64,000 bases of DNA from Tubulanus polymorphus (taxonomy: Eukaryota; Nemertea; Palaeonemertea; Tubulaniformes; Tubulanidae): contig NC_134028.1 in assembly GCF_964204645.1 (NCBI RefSeq), forward strand, positions 7,295,001-7,359,000, read 5' to 3'. Positions 33,475 through 45,529 of this stretch are shown piece after piece. The position numbers and the translations under genes were made by a program. How positions within the stretch are numbered: the stretch's first letter is position 1; every line of letters begins with the position of its first letter. Below the pieces are notes generated by a model. The model ran no database searches. It was not told where the DNA came from and saw only the letters and a list, made by a program, of their open reading frames with translations.

Positions 33475-36118
33475 TACAATTGCTCTGAATAGATCTACAA
33501 TTGCGGTCAGAAACGCATCTAGCAGCGCACTCTAGCGTCCGTCTTCTGTCACTAATCGCTGTTGATAAGGCAAACCAGGAACCTTTAACCGAACCTGAAA
33601 ATATCATCACAATTATCATAACGGCTGCCGACTCGTTAACCAATCAACTAGGCCACAGTGCGTGACATCACATCAAATTCTTCAATAAATGCTCGGCTCG
33701 CAAAAGTCGAATATCCAGGGCCCAGTGGTACAGTCGTGACTGGTCTCAAGGGGTCGCTTCCATAGTCGATACTTAAGTCCAAAACTCGTCTTAAATCTTA
33801 AGAATGGTTTTAAGTTGTTAGCTTGGCTATAGAAGTAATTTGGTCTCAGACTGGTCTTGAATATAAGCCGTGACTATAATGCAACTGGCCCCATCAGATC
33901 CACGGTAAGATGCATTGCAGTGCTGAGTAATAAGCGCAATGTCGGTGTGACCCACCTGTTTTTGAGCAGACCTGATGCGAATATCTGGATGGAGCTATTT
34001 TCCACTCCCAACTCGAACGGCTACACCCAATACAAAATTCGAGTTTCTTCACGTAGTATATCGATTGGCATGTCTTATCTTCGGAACAGAGTTTCGCGCA
34101 AGCGCTCATTGTCGCGTTTCGCTCGAAGATTCGTACACATTCTCTAAATTGGCGGCGAAGCATACATGCGAAATCAATCAGCTGCGGGGTCAGTTGAGCT
34201 AGATCAAATCCAAATGGAATAGAATATACTTTGTTTCAGCGGTATAATAATTTCTTTTTCATAAATCGAAATTGAAATTTATTCACACTCATCGCCTCAA
34301 CGAGAGGTATACAGAGGGACATCAAGAAGTATTTACAATTTGTAAAACAAATCACGGTTAAACACACTCAGTGCCACCTGTCGGATTCTTCTTGTCGTAA
34401 AAAAAAACAAAAAGCTCGAAGAAACATTGGCCAAGTAACAGTCGAATTCAACCCTCGTTGAACATCAGCATATACCTCCTCTTGGCGCATATCAGACACC
34501 GATCCAGGACTAGAATGTTGGGATAGTTGGTAGAGGATAAGGAAATACAAAAAATATTTCCACTTGGAAAAATGCTGTTTAAGAATACACACACCCTCAC
34601 TCAACCGTGAAGTAGTGTTTACCGCACCTCTAAAAATCATTTTCGATGATATAGATACGTTTAAATGTTTCACGAGACCTTCAAAAGTATAAGGCCTTGG
34701 ACGTGAACCCGTTCAGCAACTTACTTCTATAATTATCCGATAATCCATACATACACATTGCTCCATCGATTATTAAGTTTTTATCTGTTTTCTTACAATA
34801 TTCACTCACTCTTGCAGGCTGCGTTGATTTTTTAGAAGTCTTGCATCGATAGCTTTCATCGTCTTGTTTAACCACGCTTATGGATACACATTCCCATGGT
34901 TCATTCGAACAATAATTCTCACAAACATTGAGCGCGTCATCAATGTCGTGTACACCGTCCAGTGCGTACTTCATCGAATGGAGAGCATTTCGTTCACAGA
35001 ATATCGGTACGCACAACCGTATTCTTATTTCATCTGTGTTTAAATATCAAAATCATTGATTGATCGGTCATTTGATTTATTCTCATACGATTTATTCTAC
35101 AAAATATCACGATGAGCTTTAAGGACTCGTCCTGAGACTGAAGGCTGCAGGGGCGGATCTAGGAAATTTGGAAGGCTAAGGTCCAGAAGAAACGGAAAAG
35201 ATAATTTTCAGATAGAGCAGCCATGTCACAGGCTACAAGCGGAGTTCCACCCTCGGTGTTAGATATTTTCTAAGAGATTTTCCTCGGAAAAATATGCAAT
35301 GGATGAGTGACAACTCTACGGGTTTCAACCATCTTTATCTTGACTCGTCAAGGGAAACGTAGTGGGAAGGCAAGGGTCCACGCGCGCTGGCCCTAAACCC
35401 GCCCCTCACTCAATCCGCCCTATGATAACTATTATTACACAAGCATGGTAGAATCATAGGAATATTGAAGGAGGAAAAGGGATAGTTATTTATAGCATCT
35501 ATTGATGAGCTGGTGTTTATAGAAATTCAATCCATGAAGCGAAAGTTCACTCGCAAATAGTTTTAAAACGCTTTAAAATATACAACTGTGAGAACGAAAA
35601 GGTAATGATTATACCTCTGATAAGAGCGACAATAATGGCGGCATGACGCAGGACGACCGTCTGGGATTTCTATTTCTAGGATACTGTAAAAACTGGACCT
35701 AAATATTTACGAATGTCAATCAAATTATGTAAAGTGTGATACGATCAAGTGAAATAGCTTCCTGATTATAGTGAGTTTTCTTGTCAAGATTTGAAAATCA
35801 TTGAAGAATATTTCATAGCATCATTGAGAACATCATGGATACTGTCCAATGAAACCGTTATTTTAGTCAAAATGTAGAACTAATCATTGTGGCAGGGATT
35901 TCAAATCCTGAATTTCGACTAAAATTTCGGTGGAATGAATATGAATTTCTCATTTTTACAATTAAAACGATTGATTCTACAAATCATTAAGATGAGATAT
36001 CAGCTTACTAACCTGGCCAAGTGGAATTGAGCTTTTTCAGCCAAGATACATTTTCATCACCGCCGATCGTTATCGAAACAATAAACAGTTCAAACAATCC
36101 AAACACGAGTCCAAACAT
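33475..36118 (-). CDS. Secreted cysteine-rich protein with PAN/apple-like modules (3' end not found)
   Basis: Exons on the minus strand are 36118-36013, 35033-34725, 34198-33956 and 33594-33475. Exon 1 gives a signal peptide (MFGLVFGLFELFIVSITIGG) and the donor GTTAGTAAG. Every intron is phase 1 and the three internal exons have lengths divisible by three, the hallmark of shuffled extracellular modules. Exon 2 has cysteine spacing of the type CENYCSNEPWECVSI plus CKTSKKS. Exon 3 gives CVRIFERNAT, CAKLCSEDKTCQSIYY and FCIGCS. Exon 4 gives SWFALSTAISD and CAARCVSDRNCRSI. The recurrent CxxxCxxDxxCxSI core resembles PAN/apple domains, which bind protein or carbohydrate. The acceptor of exon 3 (GATCTAG/CT) was chosen by phase. 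The exon 4 donor (GTAACT) is weak, and reading on meets a stop at 33472. The remaining exons are unknown. Confidence 0.6.
33717..33892. mobile_element. MITE V (GGGCCAGTTGCACAG ends), copy 1
   Basis: Ends AGGGCCCAGTGGTACAGTCGTGAC and GTGACTATAATGCAACTGGCCCC. Interior TTAAGTCCAAAACTCGTCTTAAAT and TCAGACTGGTCTTGAA. Second copy at 59488; a fragment of the same interior (CTTAGACTGGTCTTAAG) near 33400. It sits between exons of the PAN-like gene. Confidence 0.7.
35148..35406. repeat. Repeat X, copy 2
   Basis: Ends AGGGGCGGATCTAGGAAATT and CCTAAACCCGCCCCTC are inverted. Lies in intron 1 of the PAN-like gene. Confidence 0.6.
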
Positions 36119-36867
36119 AATTGTCGTTTATCTCGCGAATTACTTGATCAAACAGTGAATGAACTAAGTAATAACTAGTTAATGCAGGTTCACGTTCACG
36201 TTCAGTACCCAGTTCCACAGTTCAGTGCCCGGTTCCACACTCCTCAAGTTTGAATCTAGAGTTATAATTAGTTCATATTCCAATCCTTTGATCCTAAATT
36301 CAAATTCTGAGTAAGCAATAGCTACTGGATCCAGAGTTTCTGGAATGTGTTCCCTGATGAACGTCTTATCGCACGGCAGAGGGAGGATCCTGTGCCCGGC
36401 CAGGTCGCTAGACACGGAGGATTATCTGTTAATTGAAGCTCAGACGCATTTAATCTCCTGAGATTTGGGTAATAAAGTCTCGGGGCCACACACATTTCAT
36501 CGAAGAAAAAAAAACATCGGTTTAATCGCACACGTCGACTCCGCTAGGCGGAAAAGTGATTATTTGGTCTACGGCTTGGGAAGAGGCTGGTGATGCGCAA
36601 TACTGCGAATGCAGGGATGACAAAATATTAAAAAAAAACCACCGCGCACACAATCCCGTTCTCAGTACGCCTGATGATTGTCTTTAGACGAAACTTTGCG
36701 CAAATATATATACTATTCTATTCAAGAATTCTCTTTTTGACTCAATTATTGTGGGATTGCAAAATCAGAAAAAAAGGAATTTTTATGATTAGAATCAAAA
36801 TTCTATTCATATATTGGTACAAGACTATCTTCAAGTGTCAAATAAATCAATTCTGTAATTTCAATTA

Positions 36868-37043
36868 CAGCGGAACCTCGTTACAAAGATGGGAACCGGA
36901 GAATAGAAAATGTAATTTCGTTATAACCGGTAGTTTGTTATCCATGTGAAGTATGAAATTATTGAAATTGTTCTATGGGACGTATTTGTAGGATTGTAAT
37001 ATCAGAAAAAACATTATGAGGTCGTTAAAATGAGGTTCCAGTA
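36868..37043. mobile_element. Pogo/mariner-like MITE (CAGTGGAACCTCGTTA ends)
   Basis: Left end ACAGCGGAACCTCGTTACAA; right end AAAATGAGGTTCCAGTATA. Middle GTAATTTCGTTATAACCGG. Similar copies at 39147, 39354 and 45530. Confidence 0.7.
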
Positions 37044-37299
37044 TACAGAAAATGCTTGCATTTGTGATTTGATCTTCCTTTTCTTATCTTATGGTGTATT
37101 AAATTCAGTATAGCTACATGTACACACAACCGAACTAACGAATCAAAATTTCTAATATTGTTACTTTTCCGTAATCTACACATTGTCTGGCCTATTTCCT
37201 TCAAACCTATTTTTCTTTGACCGGAGTACAGGTGTCTTTCCAGGACGAGAATTTACCATTTTCAATTCCACGACCACTATTGGATAACCTTACGCAGGG

Positions 37300-37447
37300 C
37301 TGCCAACCTCAGAAAAGTGCCATCAGTATCAAATTGAATTTTTTTTCAGTGACATTTCATTGAAATATGGAAGAAAATGTTTAATTAATCAAGACCTCAG
37401 TAACATCTCAGGAAGAACTGAAAATCAGGAACAGTTGGCAGCTATGC
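37300..37447. repeat. Repeat S, copy 1
   Basis: GCAGGGCTGCCAACCTCAG and AACAGTTGGCAGCTATGC are inverted ends around GAAGAAAATGTT and CCTCAGTAACATCT. A second copy lies at 49775-49965 in a TEX2 intron. Confidence 0.55.
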
Positions 37448-38039
37448 TTATGTAGGTAGATAATTCACGTGGATGAATCCTGACAGTATAGAAATATTTG
37501 AAATTAACACAAACGTAAAATCAATCGAACATTTATTGATCATTCTAGATTAGTACAACTAGAAAACAATGGACGGATATATTTACTGCAACGAAGTTAA
37601 CATACATGTATAGCAGAAGACAGACCTCGCTTAATATACTAATTAATACAGAAGACCTCGCTTAATTCGGAGATTATTTCGGACTAATGAAATTAAGAGA
37701 AATCCGTATTAAACATCGTACATGTATATTATACACCTTCATTTAATGTACTGCAGGATGAAGTGAAACCAAATTAAGGTTATCAGTCCCAATAGAGAGG
37801 GGTTTTTGGAGAATTCATTCATCGGTAATGATGACGCACTCCTGTGCAGTGTCATGAAAAAATTTCACAAAAATCTTATACAGCGCAAGTCCTAAAATAA
37901 CTAATAGAGCGAATGAAAATAAATTGTTTTTCATCAAAAACCTTGAAATTGAACCTAGAGGGGTAGATCCGGGTTGGTACCTGCATAAAACAACTTAGAA
38001 CAGTGGAACTGGGTCGTTTACATATGACCCGATTTCGAG

Positions 38040-38045
38040 TTTATT
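38040..38045 (-). promoter_or_regulatory. Possible CLUAP1 polyadenylation signal
   Basis: Minus-strand AATAAA only 8 bases after the CLUAP1 stop codon. The match is exact, but the position would give a very short 3' UTR, so another signal may be used. Confidence 0.3.
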
Positions 38046-38053
38046 CTCCGTAT

Positions 38054-41000
38054 TTAGAAATCGTTATCGCTATCGTCGGCTGGCTGGTTTTTCGGTCGTC
38101 CACTGGCGGCGCCCCCTATCTCCAGTTCGCTGTCGCCATCATCGTCGTCATCAATTTCGATGTCCGAATCGCCGCTTAGGTCATCCTCGTCTTCCTCTTC
38201 GGATTCATCGTCGTCGTCGTCGGACAGGTCGGCTCCCATCGAGCCGAACTGTCGCTGCCCGGGCGGACCTGCCGACGTCGGTTTCACTGCTAAAAAATAT
38301 TTCCATTTTTTCCGATATTAGGAATTCTAAATTGATATTAACTATTATCAAAAACAATGGGGTGGATACAAAACCAGTTACTTATCCCACCAGATGGCAT
38401 CACTAATAGTAGGTTAAGTAGAATCGACAGATTATGTCCTACCAGCAACGTTTTAGGTGTTGAACTACATGACTGTTAATTACTAAATTCAATTCTGTGA
38501 AATCTTCTTAAATGTAAGTTAAATGCCTTAGGAACTTTGATGCGTTAAAAAATCCAACTTAAGAAATGGCTTGATTTACTTAAATAGGTCATAATGTATA
38601 TACAGGGAGGCTACTTTATGCCCATTTACAAATCCCCTGAGTTTTCCTTGATTTTTCCATGTGATTACACAAAATTGAGTGAATCAGAGAAATTTCTAAG
38701 TTTAAAATGTTATTTATTCATTTCTCATTGAATCATGTATCGATAAAGCAATACATGGTCAATAGCATTATCCGAATTCCCTGATTTTTCCACATTTCTG
38801 GTAAAATTTGTCATCAAATTCCCACAGATTTCCCTGATTTTCAAAAACGTGCTGACCGAGAGCAGAGAGGTGCTCCAGATCCAAGGAAGACAGTCAAATA
38901 AGACTATTGATTTACGCATGAGAAATGTTGGCTTGATTTACCTTCGACGCGTTGTCTTTGTCTGTTATGAACCGGTCGATCTTTGGACGTTCCGAATTCT
39001 TCATCGGATTCACTTTCTCCCTCATCATCATCAACGAGTCCTGAACGCAATAAATCGGTGAAATTATTGAATTACTCGCGATGAAATCGGTCGTTATCGC
39101 AATGGAAAATTTTTATACAAATTTCACATTTAACAAGTTCTAAATTAAGTGGAACCTTGTTATAACAACCTTCGATATAACGATTTATCGGTGATTACAA
39201 ACTTCGAATTTCATCCGAAATAGGAAAATTTTAACGATTTCATACGGGATATAAGAACAAACTATCGGTTATGATGAACAGATTTTCTCAAGTTCGTTGT
39301 GGCGAGGTTACACTGTGATAAAATTCACCTGTACGACAGCATTTCATACAATGGAACCTCATTAAAATGACCACAATAACGATTATCAGTTCTAACAAAC
39401 CAAGATTTTCTTTTCAAATACGAAAATATCAATAATTTCTATTGGATCTGAAAAACTATCGGATATAAGGAACAGAAATTTATTTTCTGTGCGCTGTAAT
39501 GACTAGGTTCCACTGTATACGTAGCCAAATATCTGTGATGAAATAAGACAGCGACATTTTACCTTTAAAATCATCCTCCTCCTCGTCACGTGCTGCCACC
39601 TGTATGTGATTATCTTCACTCTTCAGTTTGTCGGCCATACGACGCAACGACATCTCCGTTTCCTAGGCGACAGAATCAAAACGATTCATATTAGTTAAAT
39701 AGTTACACCGGCAGCGATATGGTCGAGGATTTTACTGAGTCACTTAAAAAATGCGTGACAATTGTCCTCCAGACAACTGCTTCAGCCATTTTTCAATGCC
39801 TTGTCAAGATTGTAGTTAATTTGCCAAATTTGCCGAGGAAACTTAAGAATTTCTTAACTTTAGAAAAACTATTAGTTGTCCGGGGGCAGTATTGTCTGGA
39901 TACCATATACTTCTTACCTCGAATCGATCTTGTTCGGTTTTCGTGTAATCCTCGTAGAGCTGTTCGAGATACGCTAAGTTCCTGAATCGTATGAGATATT
40001 GATCGTACAGTTTCGTGAGGTCCTCCTCGAATTTCTCGTACTCGTCCATGTACGCCGGACGCACACTCTGCAATGTCTGCAGTCGTTTTTGATTTCGATC
40101 CAATTCCAGGCGACGCTTCTCGATTTTCGCCTCGAGGTTCGCCTCGTCCGACGCGACGTTGTTGATCATGTCGTTCGTTTTAGCCATCTCCGTCTGAAAA
40201 ATCGAAAAAAAATCATTCTTACTCAACTTTTCAATTATTGGTAAAATGCATGTTGAAACAAGCCACAGGCGACAACGGTTCTCGGGCTCATGCCTGAATC
40301 TTGGACTCCAAAATTACCATGCGTTATTCCCCATTGCGTTTCGGATATATTGTATCTAGGGCCAAAAGCTTGTCAAAATAACTTTTTGAATTTCGACCCC
40401 ATTCCTCAGTCATGAGGTCACTTTAAGGTCATGTTGCTGAAAAACAAGAGTTTTTAGTGACTGGGCACTGGGGCCATTCTTTGCACCTGTACAACTAGAC
40501 CCCCATACCAACATTGTACCCAAGTCTCATCAAGATCGACCCACTATTAACAAAGCGCAGACATACAGACCAGACATACAAACTGACTGACAGTCTCGTA
40601 ACGGAAGCCTGCGAACCAATAAGAAGATAAGAATGCTGTTGATCTGGAGTTATGATTTTCTTTACTTTCTCACCTCTCAATTCAATAACCAGTCTCAATT
40701 CAAACATATTCACTGACCCTCTTCATTTTTTCAAATTTCTCCGACCCACCTCAATTCAAATATTTCATTTCTAACTCAGACACCAGGTCTAGAAAGTTCA
40801 CCAAATGGGAAATTATGATTCGATAACTTACCTCAACAGCTTTTATAGAATCGGTCAAACTTCTTTCGACTTCGTTGATTTCTAACGGACGAGCGATCAC
40901 GGCCGATCGGACCGCTCTCAAATCAACCTCTTTGCCGAGTAAATCGTACAGCGACGCCCCCTTACTGGTAATCTGAGAAGCTAACAGTCGGGCCTGTTTC

Positions 41001-42659
41001 AAGTCGTTCAACTGAAAAGTATACATCCATAACGTAAAACTACCGGTAGAATAATGTTGTTAAACTATAAAAACTTCTATGGACAAGAAAATCAGTTGGT
41101 TAGGCTGCAGTCACCTCAAATAGGAACCTATCTAAACACATTCTAAATTTAATTCAAATATTACTCAATTCGATGGGGTACTGGCAATGCTACTGTGATA
41201 ATTATCAAGGATTCAACGAGTAATTACTTGATCTTCCATGCATAAATTTCTTCTCTAGTTCAATTAAAATCAAACTTGAGAACAATTTTGAGCTTCGACC
41301 CAAGAAATTCTTTTTACCCGCGATGAAATATCGAACGATAACTGACTCATATCGTCGTCATCGTCGTTCGTCTGTTCGTTAGGATTCAATTTCGTTTTCA
41401 TAGCGTTATACAGAATCGACGTCACTTTCAGCATCTCTTTCACCGCGTAGCCGTCCGCCTGGTATAACTTCTTCGTGTTCAACTTGATGTGCGCCTTAGT
41501 CGCCTAGAAAGTGGAGCAGAGATAAATCGCATTGGATTCGAAAATAAGATTTTCCAGCATTTAGTTTCTGTAGAAATTCTGGTTGAGTCGAGGTGCTCCC
41601 GAAACTCTTCATTCTGCGGTCGTAATGTACGTACCATGAATTGAGCGACGGATTTGATGAAAATCACTCTGTCCTGTTCGGTGTCTACGTCGGAGGGTAA
41701 ATCTTCATTTGGATCATATCTAAGAGAAAGTGACAGAAAAAAATTCTAAGTTTGTAACATCATTTAGTTCCTGATTGGCTGGCAATGTAAACAAGCTCTG
41801 CTTTATTCTAACGGTCAATTTGGAACGATGGTAGCTGGGGCGGCGTTGGAGTTAACTTAATGTATCGTGCAATAGCATTGCTAGCTACAAACAAGTCGAC
41901 TGTCTTCGACGGACGAGTGCTTAATCTTGATTGTTCCAATTGATCCATCAAAGTGATGGAAATAGTAATAACTGAATACGTACATGTATAATGTATTGTA
42001 ATATTGTAGGCCTAATAGTAATATTGAAGTTCTGCCAATATTCTGTAATACTTATAAGCGAACAACCTGTACTGCTGTTCATGCTTGATTGCTCTATTTA
42101 TTTTTTAACCACATAGAGGGCAAATAAAGTCTAAACTATGTCAGTTCACTAGGAGAAATAAGCCTTCTTGTTAGCGCTGTCTGAGCTGCCGTCTCCATAA
42201 GTTTTGATCAAACCTGGTATATCCGAAACAAGGTTTGCACAAAAAAGAATGAACGTAACACCCAAACTACCAAGCCACATAGACAGGACACTGTCTGTCT
42301 TCTATTTCGCTTACGTTGACTAAACGATTTTTTTTGGGGCGTTAGCTTACTTACCGTTTCACCAGCCATTTTAATACTTCGGCAACTAAACCGAAGTTTG
42401 GTGTGCGGAAATTTTCCATGGAGATCAACCGGGGATAACCAAGAGCCCGCATCATTTCAGTGAAATCTGAAAAAGAAGGTGGAAATCTTGGAAGTCAGTG
42501 CATGTAGTTGACAGGTTGTGTAAAAAAGCAAGGGGTTTTTGCTCTTTTTTCATGTTTTTCCCTTTTTTTGACTTGTTTTTTTTTCAGCTTTATGCCTGTC
42601 TTGTCAAAATTAACCATCAAATAAATGGAGTTCTTACTTCTTAAATCACGAAACGACAT
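38054..42659 (-). CDS. CLUAP1: Clusterin-associated protein 1 / IFT38 (intraflagellar transport B)
   Basis: Nine coding exons on the minus strand: 42659-42638, 42466-42355, 41719-41635, 41503-41318, 41011-40832, 40193-39918, 39662-39563, 39040-38942 and 38286-38054. All have GT-AG borders and matching phases, giving about 430 residues (human about 413). It starts [20 protein letters not shown] and continues [20 protein letters not shown], the N-terminal calponin-homology-like fold of IFT-B proteins. Next come [22 protein letters not shown] and TSILYNAM. A coiled coil follows ([41 protein letters not shown]). The tail is acidic and disordered ([14 protein letters not shown]). CLUAP1 is a peripheral IFT-B subunit required to build cilia. 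The gene is divergent from ATP5PD. Introns hold two pogo-like MITEs and a CCCTGATTTT repeat. Confidence 0.96.
38600..38870. repeat. Repeat R (TTCCCTGATTTTTCC blocks), copy 1
   Basis: Multiple CCCTGATTTTTCC / CCCTGAGTTTTCC blocks in CLUAP1 intron 8, shared with 59065-59330. It looks like a degenerate dispersed element rich in short direct repeats. Confidence 0.55.
39147..39317. mobile_element. Pogo/mariner-like MITE in a CLUAP1 intron
   Basis: AAGTGGAACCTTGTTATAACAACC at one end; GTTGTGGCGAGGTTACACTGTG at the other. The middle has CGATTTATCGGTGATTAC. Confidence 0.7.
39354..39518. mobile_element. Pogo/mariner-like MITE, adjacent copy
   Basis: AATGGAACCTCATTAAAATGACC to GTAATGACTAGGTTCCACTGTA. 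Follows the previous copy after only 36 bp, in the same CLUAP1 intron. Confidence 0.7.
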
Positions 42660-43040
42660 TTTTGCAGGCGGCAGCTCTGAAGACGAAGATGAAATTCAGA
42701 TGATTCTTATTTTGAGCTGTCGAATATCCTCCAATCTGAAAAATGCGGAAGTAAACAATCTCTAAGGAGAACGGGTGGCTCCGAGAATATCAGAATCAAA
42801 GGATTTGAATCAGTTTTCGTTATCCAACAGGCTATTTTTAGAAGAGATTGAGTAGTTCTTGTCCAAACAAATACTTATTTCCTTTCATTCTAATATATGA
42901 GTATATGATATTTCAAGTTTCTAAAATTTTCGGAGTCGTTTGCTGGCGATAAATAGTTGTACCGTGAGTCCTTGACCTTCTGACCCTTCCTGAACATTTC
43001 GAGAAATTATCTTCGAGTTTTACTCATTTTCACGAACACG
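42660..43040. promoter_or_regulatory. Shared divergent promoter region CLUAP1 / ATP5PD
   Basis: The start codons of CLUAP1 (minus) and ATP5PD (plus) are 381 bp apart. No TATA box or clear X-box (RFX site) is visible. A bidirectional promoter is inferred from spacing only. Confidence 0.5.
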
Positions 43041-44716
43041 ATGGCTTCTAAGAGGATCGCTAAGTCTGCAGTGGACTGGGTGAAGTTCGCCGAGAAGGTC
43101 CCCAAGAGTCAGACCGATTATTTCCGCGCTTTCAAAGCGAAATCCGACCATTTCGTCATGAAGTAAGTCACAAATCAATCTAATTCAATTATTTTATTGG
43201 TGGTTAATCGGTCGTGTGTGACCTCAGTAAGTAACTTGATCGTTAGTAGCTTTTTTAATCATCTGGGTTAGTGGTTTGTGAACATATGAATAGAATATGC
43301 TTGCGATCATTTACTATTCTTAGACTTATTCCGACCAGCATTTTATGAAACTGTCATTATTGTTTTCTAAATTCTATAATTAAAGGGTACATGCTCATCC
43401 CGAAAGTATTCAAGCGATTGACTTCAGTTTCTACAAGAATAAAATCCACGCCGCAGGACTGGTCGCAGAGTTTGAAAAAGCTGTAAGTGTCGTACTAAAG
43501 TACTCAAGTATTTCATTTCATAATATTACGAGAATCCCATAATAAGACGAAAAAACCGAAAATGTTTTTCTTGAGCTAGTGTAGTTTATACTATATACTA
43601 ATCGTCATCTTCAGGAATACTGTGAGATACTACAGAAATTGTGAAATATATACAAATCCAGAACAAAGACGATTGATACAAACTAAGAAATGATAACTTA
43701 TTTCATATTCTAAAAATGTTGAATGTCAATCATAGAAAATTTTGTTTTGAATTCAGTATTGATTATTTGATGACATCAATTTTGTTTCGAGTTCATGAGT
43801 ATTTATGATTTTTGATGACCTGTATTTCAGTTCGCTGGTTTGAAGGTTCCGTATCCAGCCGATAAGAATAACATGATGGCCGAAATCGACAAGCAGGAGA
43901 AAGAAGCGGTAAGTTTAACCCTTTCAGTGCGTCTACATCGCACAGCGGTGTATTGATGTAATTAGTTTTTATCTCTATTGAAAAATGGCGGCACCTGTCA
44001 AACATAGTGAAATACTAGTAACTAACGATACACCGCGCCGCGGTGTAGACGCACTATAGTGGTATTCCCGTAATTCAACACACTAGGGTGGAATTTTTCA
44101 AAATTTTCAAATTATCTCCAGCACTATAGCATATTGGTTAGTCAGCGTTAATCTAATATACGTCGATGGAGCGCGCCTGCGTCAAATTGAACAATTGAAA
44201 ATGTAAATTTTTCGGTACCTTGTTTCAGGAAGTACGAACGCAAGAATTCACGAAAATGTTGCGCGAAAAGATCGGCGAGGCTAAAACTCACGTAAGTTTC
44301 TTCTGATCACGGATTCGTCTCAATTTTGATATGATACATTCAATTACCGGTAAGATGTAGCGTTTGTGACTCAAAATTTAGAATAAGTCGAGCTGAATGG
44401 TGATAAGAAGTAAGGTCCGAAACCAAGGTCTTTATCTCAGAATTTTAAATTTCATTACGATTAGAAAACCTCATTATCTGAGCCCAGCTTGTCATACGCA
44501 AATTTTAACATTTTTTTTTCTCGAAAACTCATTAATATTTTCGGATTGAATTTTCAGTTGGCCGAATACGACCTAATTCCACCGGTGAACGAATTGACGA
44601 TGGAACACATCGTGGAATACTTCCCGCACGCCGTTCCGCAACCGGAGACCAACCCGACCTTGTGGCCGCATAATCCGAAATCGCAACCAGCCACAAACCC
44701 TAATCTAATCCTATAG
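43041..44716 (+). CDS. ATP5PD: ATP synthase peripheral stalk subunit d, mitochondrial
   Basis: Five coding exons: 43041-43162, 43386-43482, 43831-43908, 44229-44291 and 44558-44716. Phases are consistent, donors are all GTAAGT or close, and the product is about 172 residues (human 161). It starts MASKRIAKSAVDWVKFAEKV and goes on YFRAFKAKSDHF, HPESIQAIDFSFYK, AAGLVAEFEKAFAGLKVPYP, then a charged helix (KMLREKIGEAKTH). The C terminus has LTMEHIVEYFPHAVP followed by TLWPHNPKSQ, matching the conserved WPH tail motif of subunit d. It helps form the stator (b, d, F6, OSCP) of F1Fo ATP synthase in the inner membrane. The last dozen residues (PATNPNLIL) extend past the vertebrate end. Confidence 0.96.
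43531..43640. repeat. Hairpin repeat P, copy 3 (partial)
   Basis: AGAATCCCATAATAAGACG, CCGAAAATGTTTTTCTTGAGCTAG and ACTAATCGTCATCTTCAG: half of the hairpin, in ATP5PD intron 2. Confidence 0.6.
43915..44110. repeat. Repeat T (CAGTGCGTCTACACCG), copy 1
   Basis: CCCTTTCAGTGCGTCTACATCG, ATGGCGGCACCTGTCAAACATAG and ACACCGCGCCGCGGTGTAGACGCAC, in ATP5PD intron 3. The inverted copy is at 50285-50555 in a TEX2 intron. Confidence 0.65.
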
Positions 44717-44931
44717 ATAACCTATATAGATAAAAAAATTTTTAGAAGTTATTCGTAATTTAGGAAGGAACGTTCAGATAAATTAATCAATATTTGTACA
44801 CTATCAGTTATGCCAACGACCAATATCTAGTAGTGTAATACGCTTCAATATTTTCTGTGTGAATTGATTAACAACTTAGTTTGGGAAATGAATAACGGTT
44901 TGTTGTAGATATACAAAATATAAAAACATAA

Positions 44932-44937
44932 ATAAAA
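44932..44937 (+). promoter_or_regulatory. Polyadenylation signal of ATP5PD
   Basis: AATAAA about 215 bases after the stop codon, followed by A-rich then GT-containing sequence (GTTGTTTG). A fitting 3' end signal. Confidence 0.6.
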
Positions 44938-45165
44938 AAGTTGTTTGAATTATGTGCCGCTTTTCTAGCCAATTGTTATTTTTTGGTTCCAAGGGAAGTG
45001 GAGTCATGGCTAGAGACAATACAATGGAAACTTGTTCATGTTAGGATGATTCCTGATCTGGCAATATCATTTATGGCTGCTGTTGATTTATGTGGTGAAG
45101 GATATGGGTAATGAACCACAGGAAGTTATTGAATGTCATTGGAGGAAATGTATGTATGTCCATGG

Positions 45166-45290
45166 TTCATGGTTTTGGAGCTATGTGCTTTTTCCATGTG
45201 ACCTTACTATGTATGAGTTGGCGAACAAGACACCTGACGGACTCTCAAAGTTTCTAAATCCCTCCACTAAATTGGTTGGCAAATTATGAC
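45166..45290. repeat. Dispersed repeat U, copy 2
   Basis: GGTTTTGGAGCTATGTGCTTTTTCC, TGTGACC, AGTTGGCGAAC and CTCAAAGTTTCTAAATCCCT parallel the copy at 24341. Confidence 0.5.
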
Positions 45291-45529
45291 ATCACATCTA
45301 AGACCTCTACCTATTTGAAATTCAAAATGGCAGAGTGCAGCAAATGGGCTTGGATTTCTGCTGCCTGGACCCACCTATCTAGATATTCAATACATTATCG
45401 ATATTCTTCCAGTTTTCGATTGTCTGGGTGTTCAGGATAGACCTTGCCTTGAACGAAGTTTGGCTGCCTACAAGTGATTGAATTCATAGGATAGGATTAT
45501 GCATTTGTGTAGCACCTTATAAATAGTAG

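Larger units (their letters stand above)
36119..38039. other. Intergenic between PAN-like gene and CLUAP1
   Basis: Contains a fragment of hairpin MITE H (36205-36245), a pogo-like MITE (36868-37043), repeat S (37300-37447) and two short CAGACCTCGCTTAAT blocks near 37623 and 37650 from a related TIR family. No exon supported. Confidence 0.5.

Noticed and set aside
1-33594. One single minus-strand gene from 36118 to 1 (PAN-like plus WSC/PKD)
   Set aside because: Phases would permit it, but a separate in-phase signal-peptide exon at 4008-3960 starts the WSC/PKD gene, and the Ly6 gene lies between. Two genes are simpler.
34368-34673. Minus-strand 101-codon frame with a hydrophobic stretch, in the intron between PAN-like exons 2 and 3
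   Set aside because: The only good acceptor (TTTTTAG/AGGTGCGG) leads to a stop in the phase required by exon 2. No domain recognised; could still be an alternative exon.
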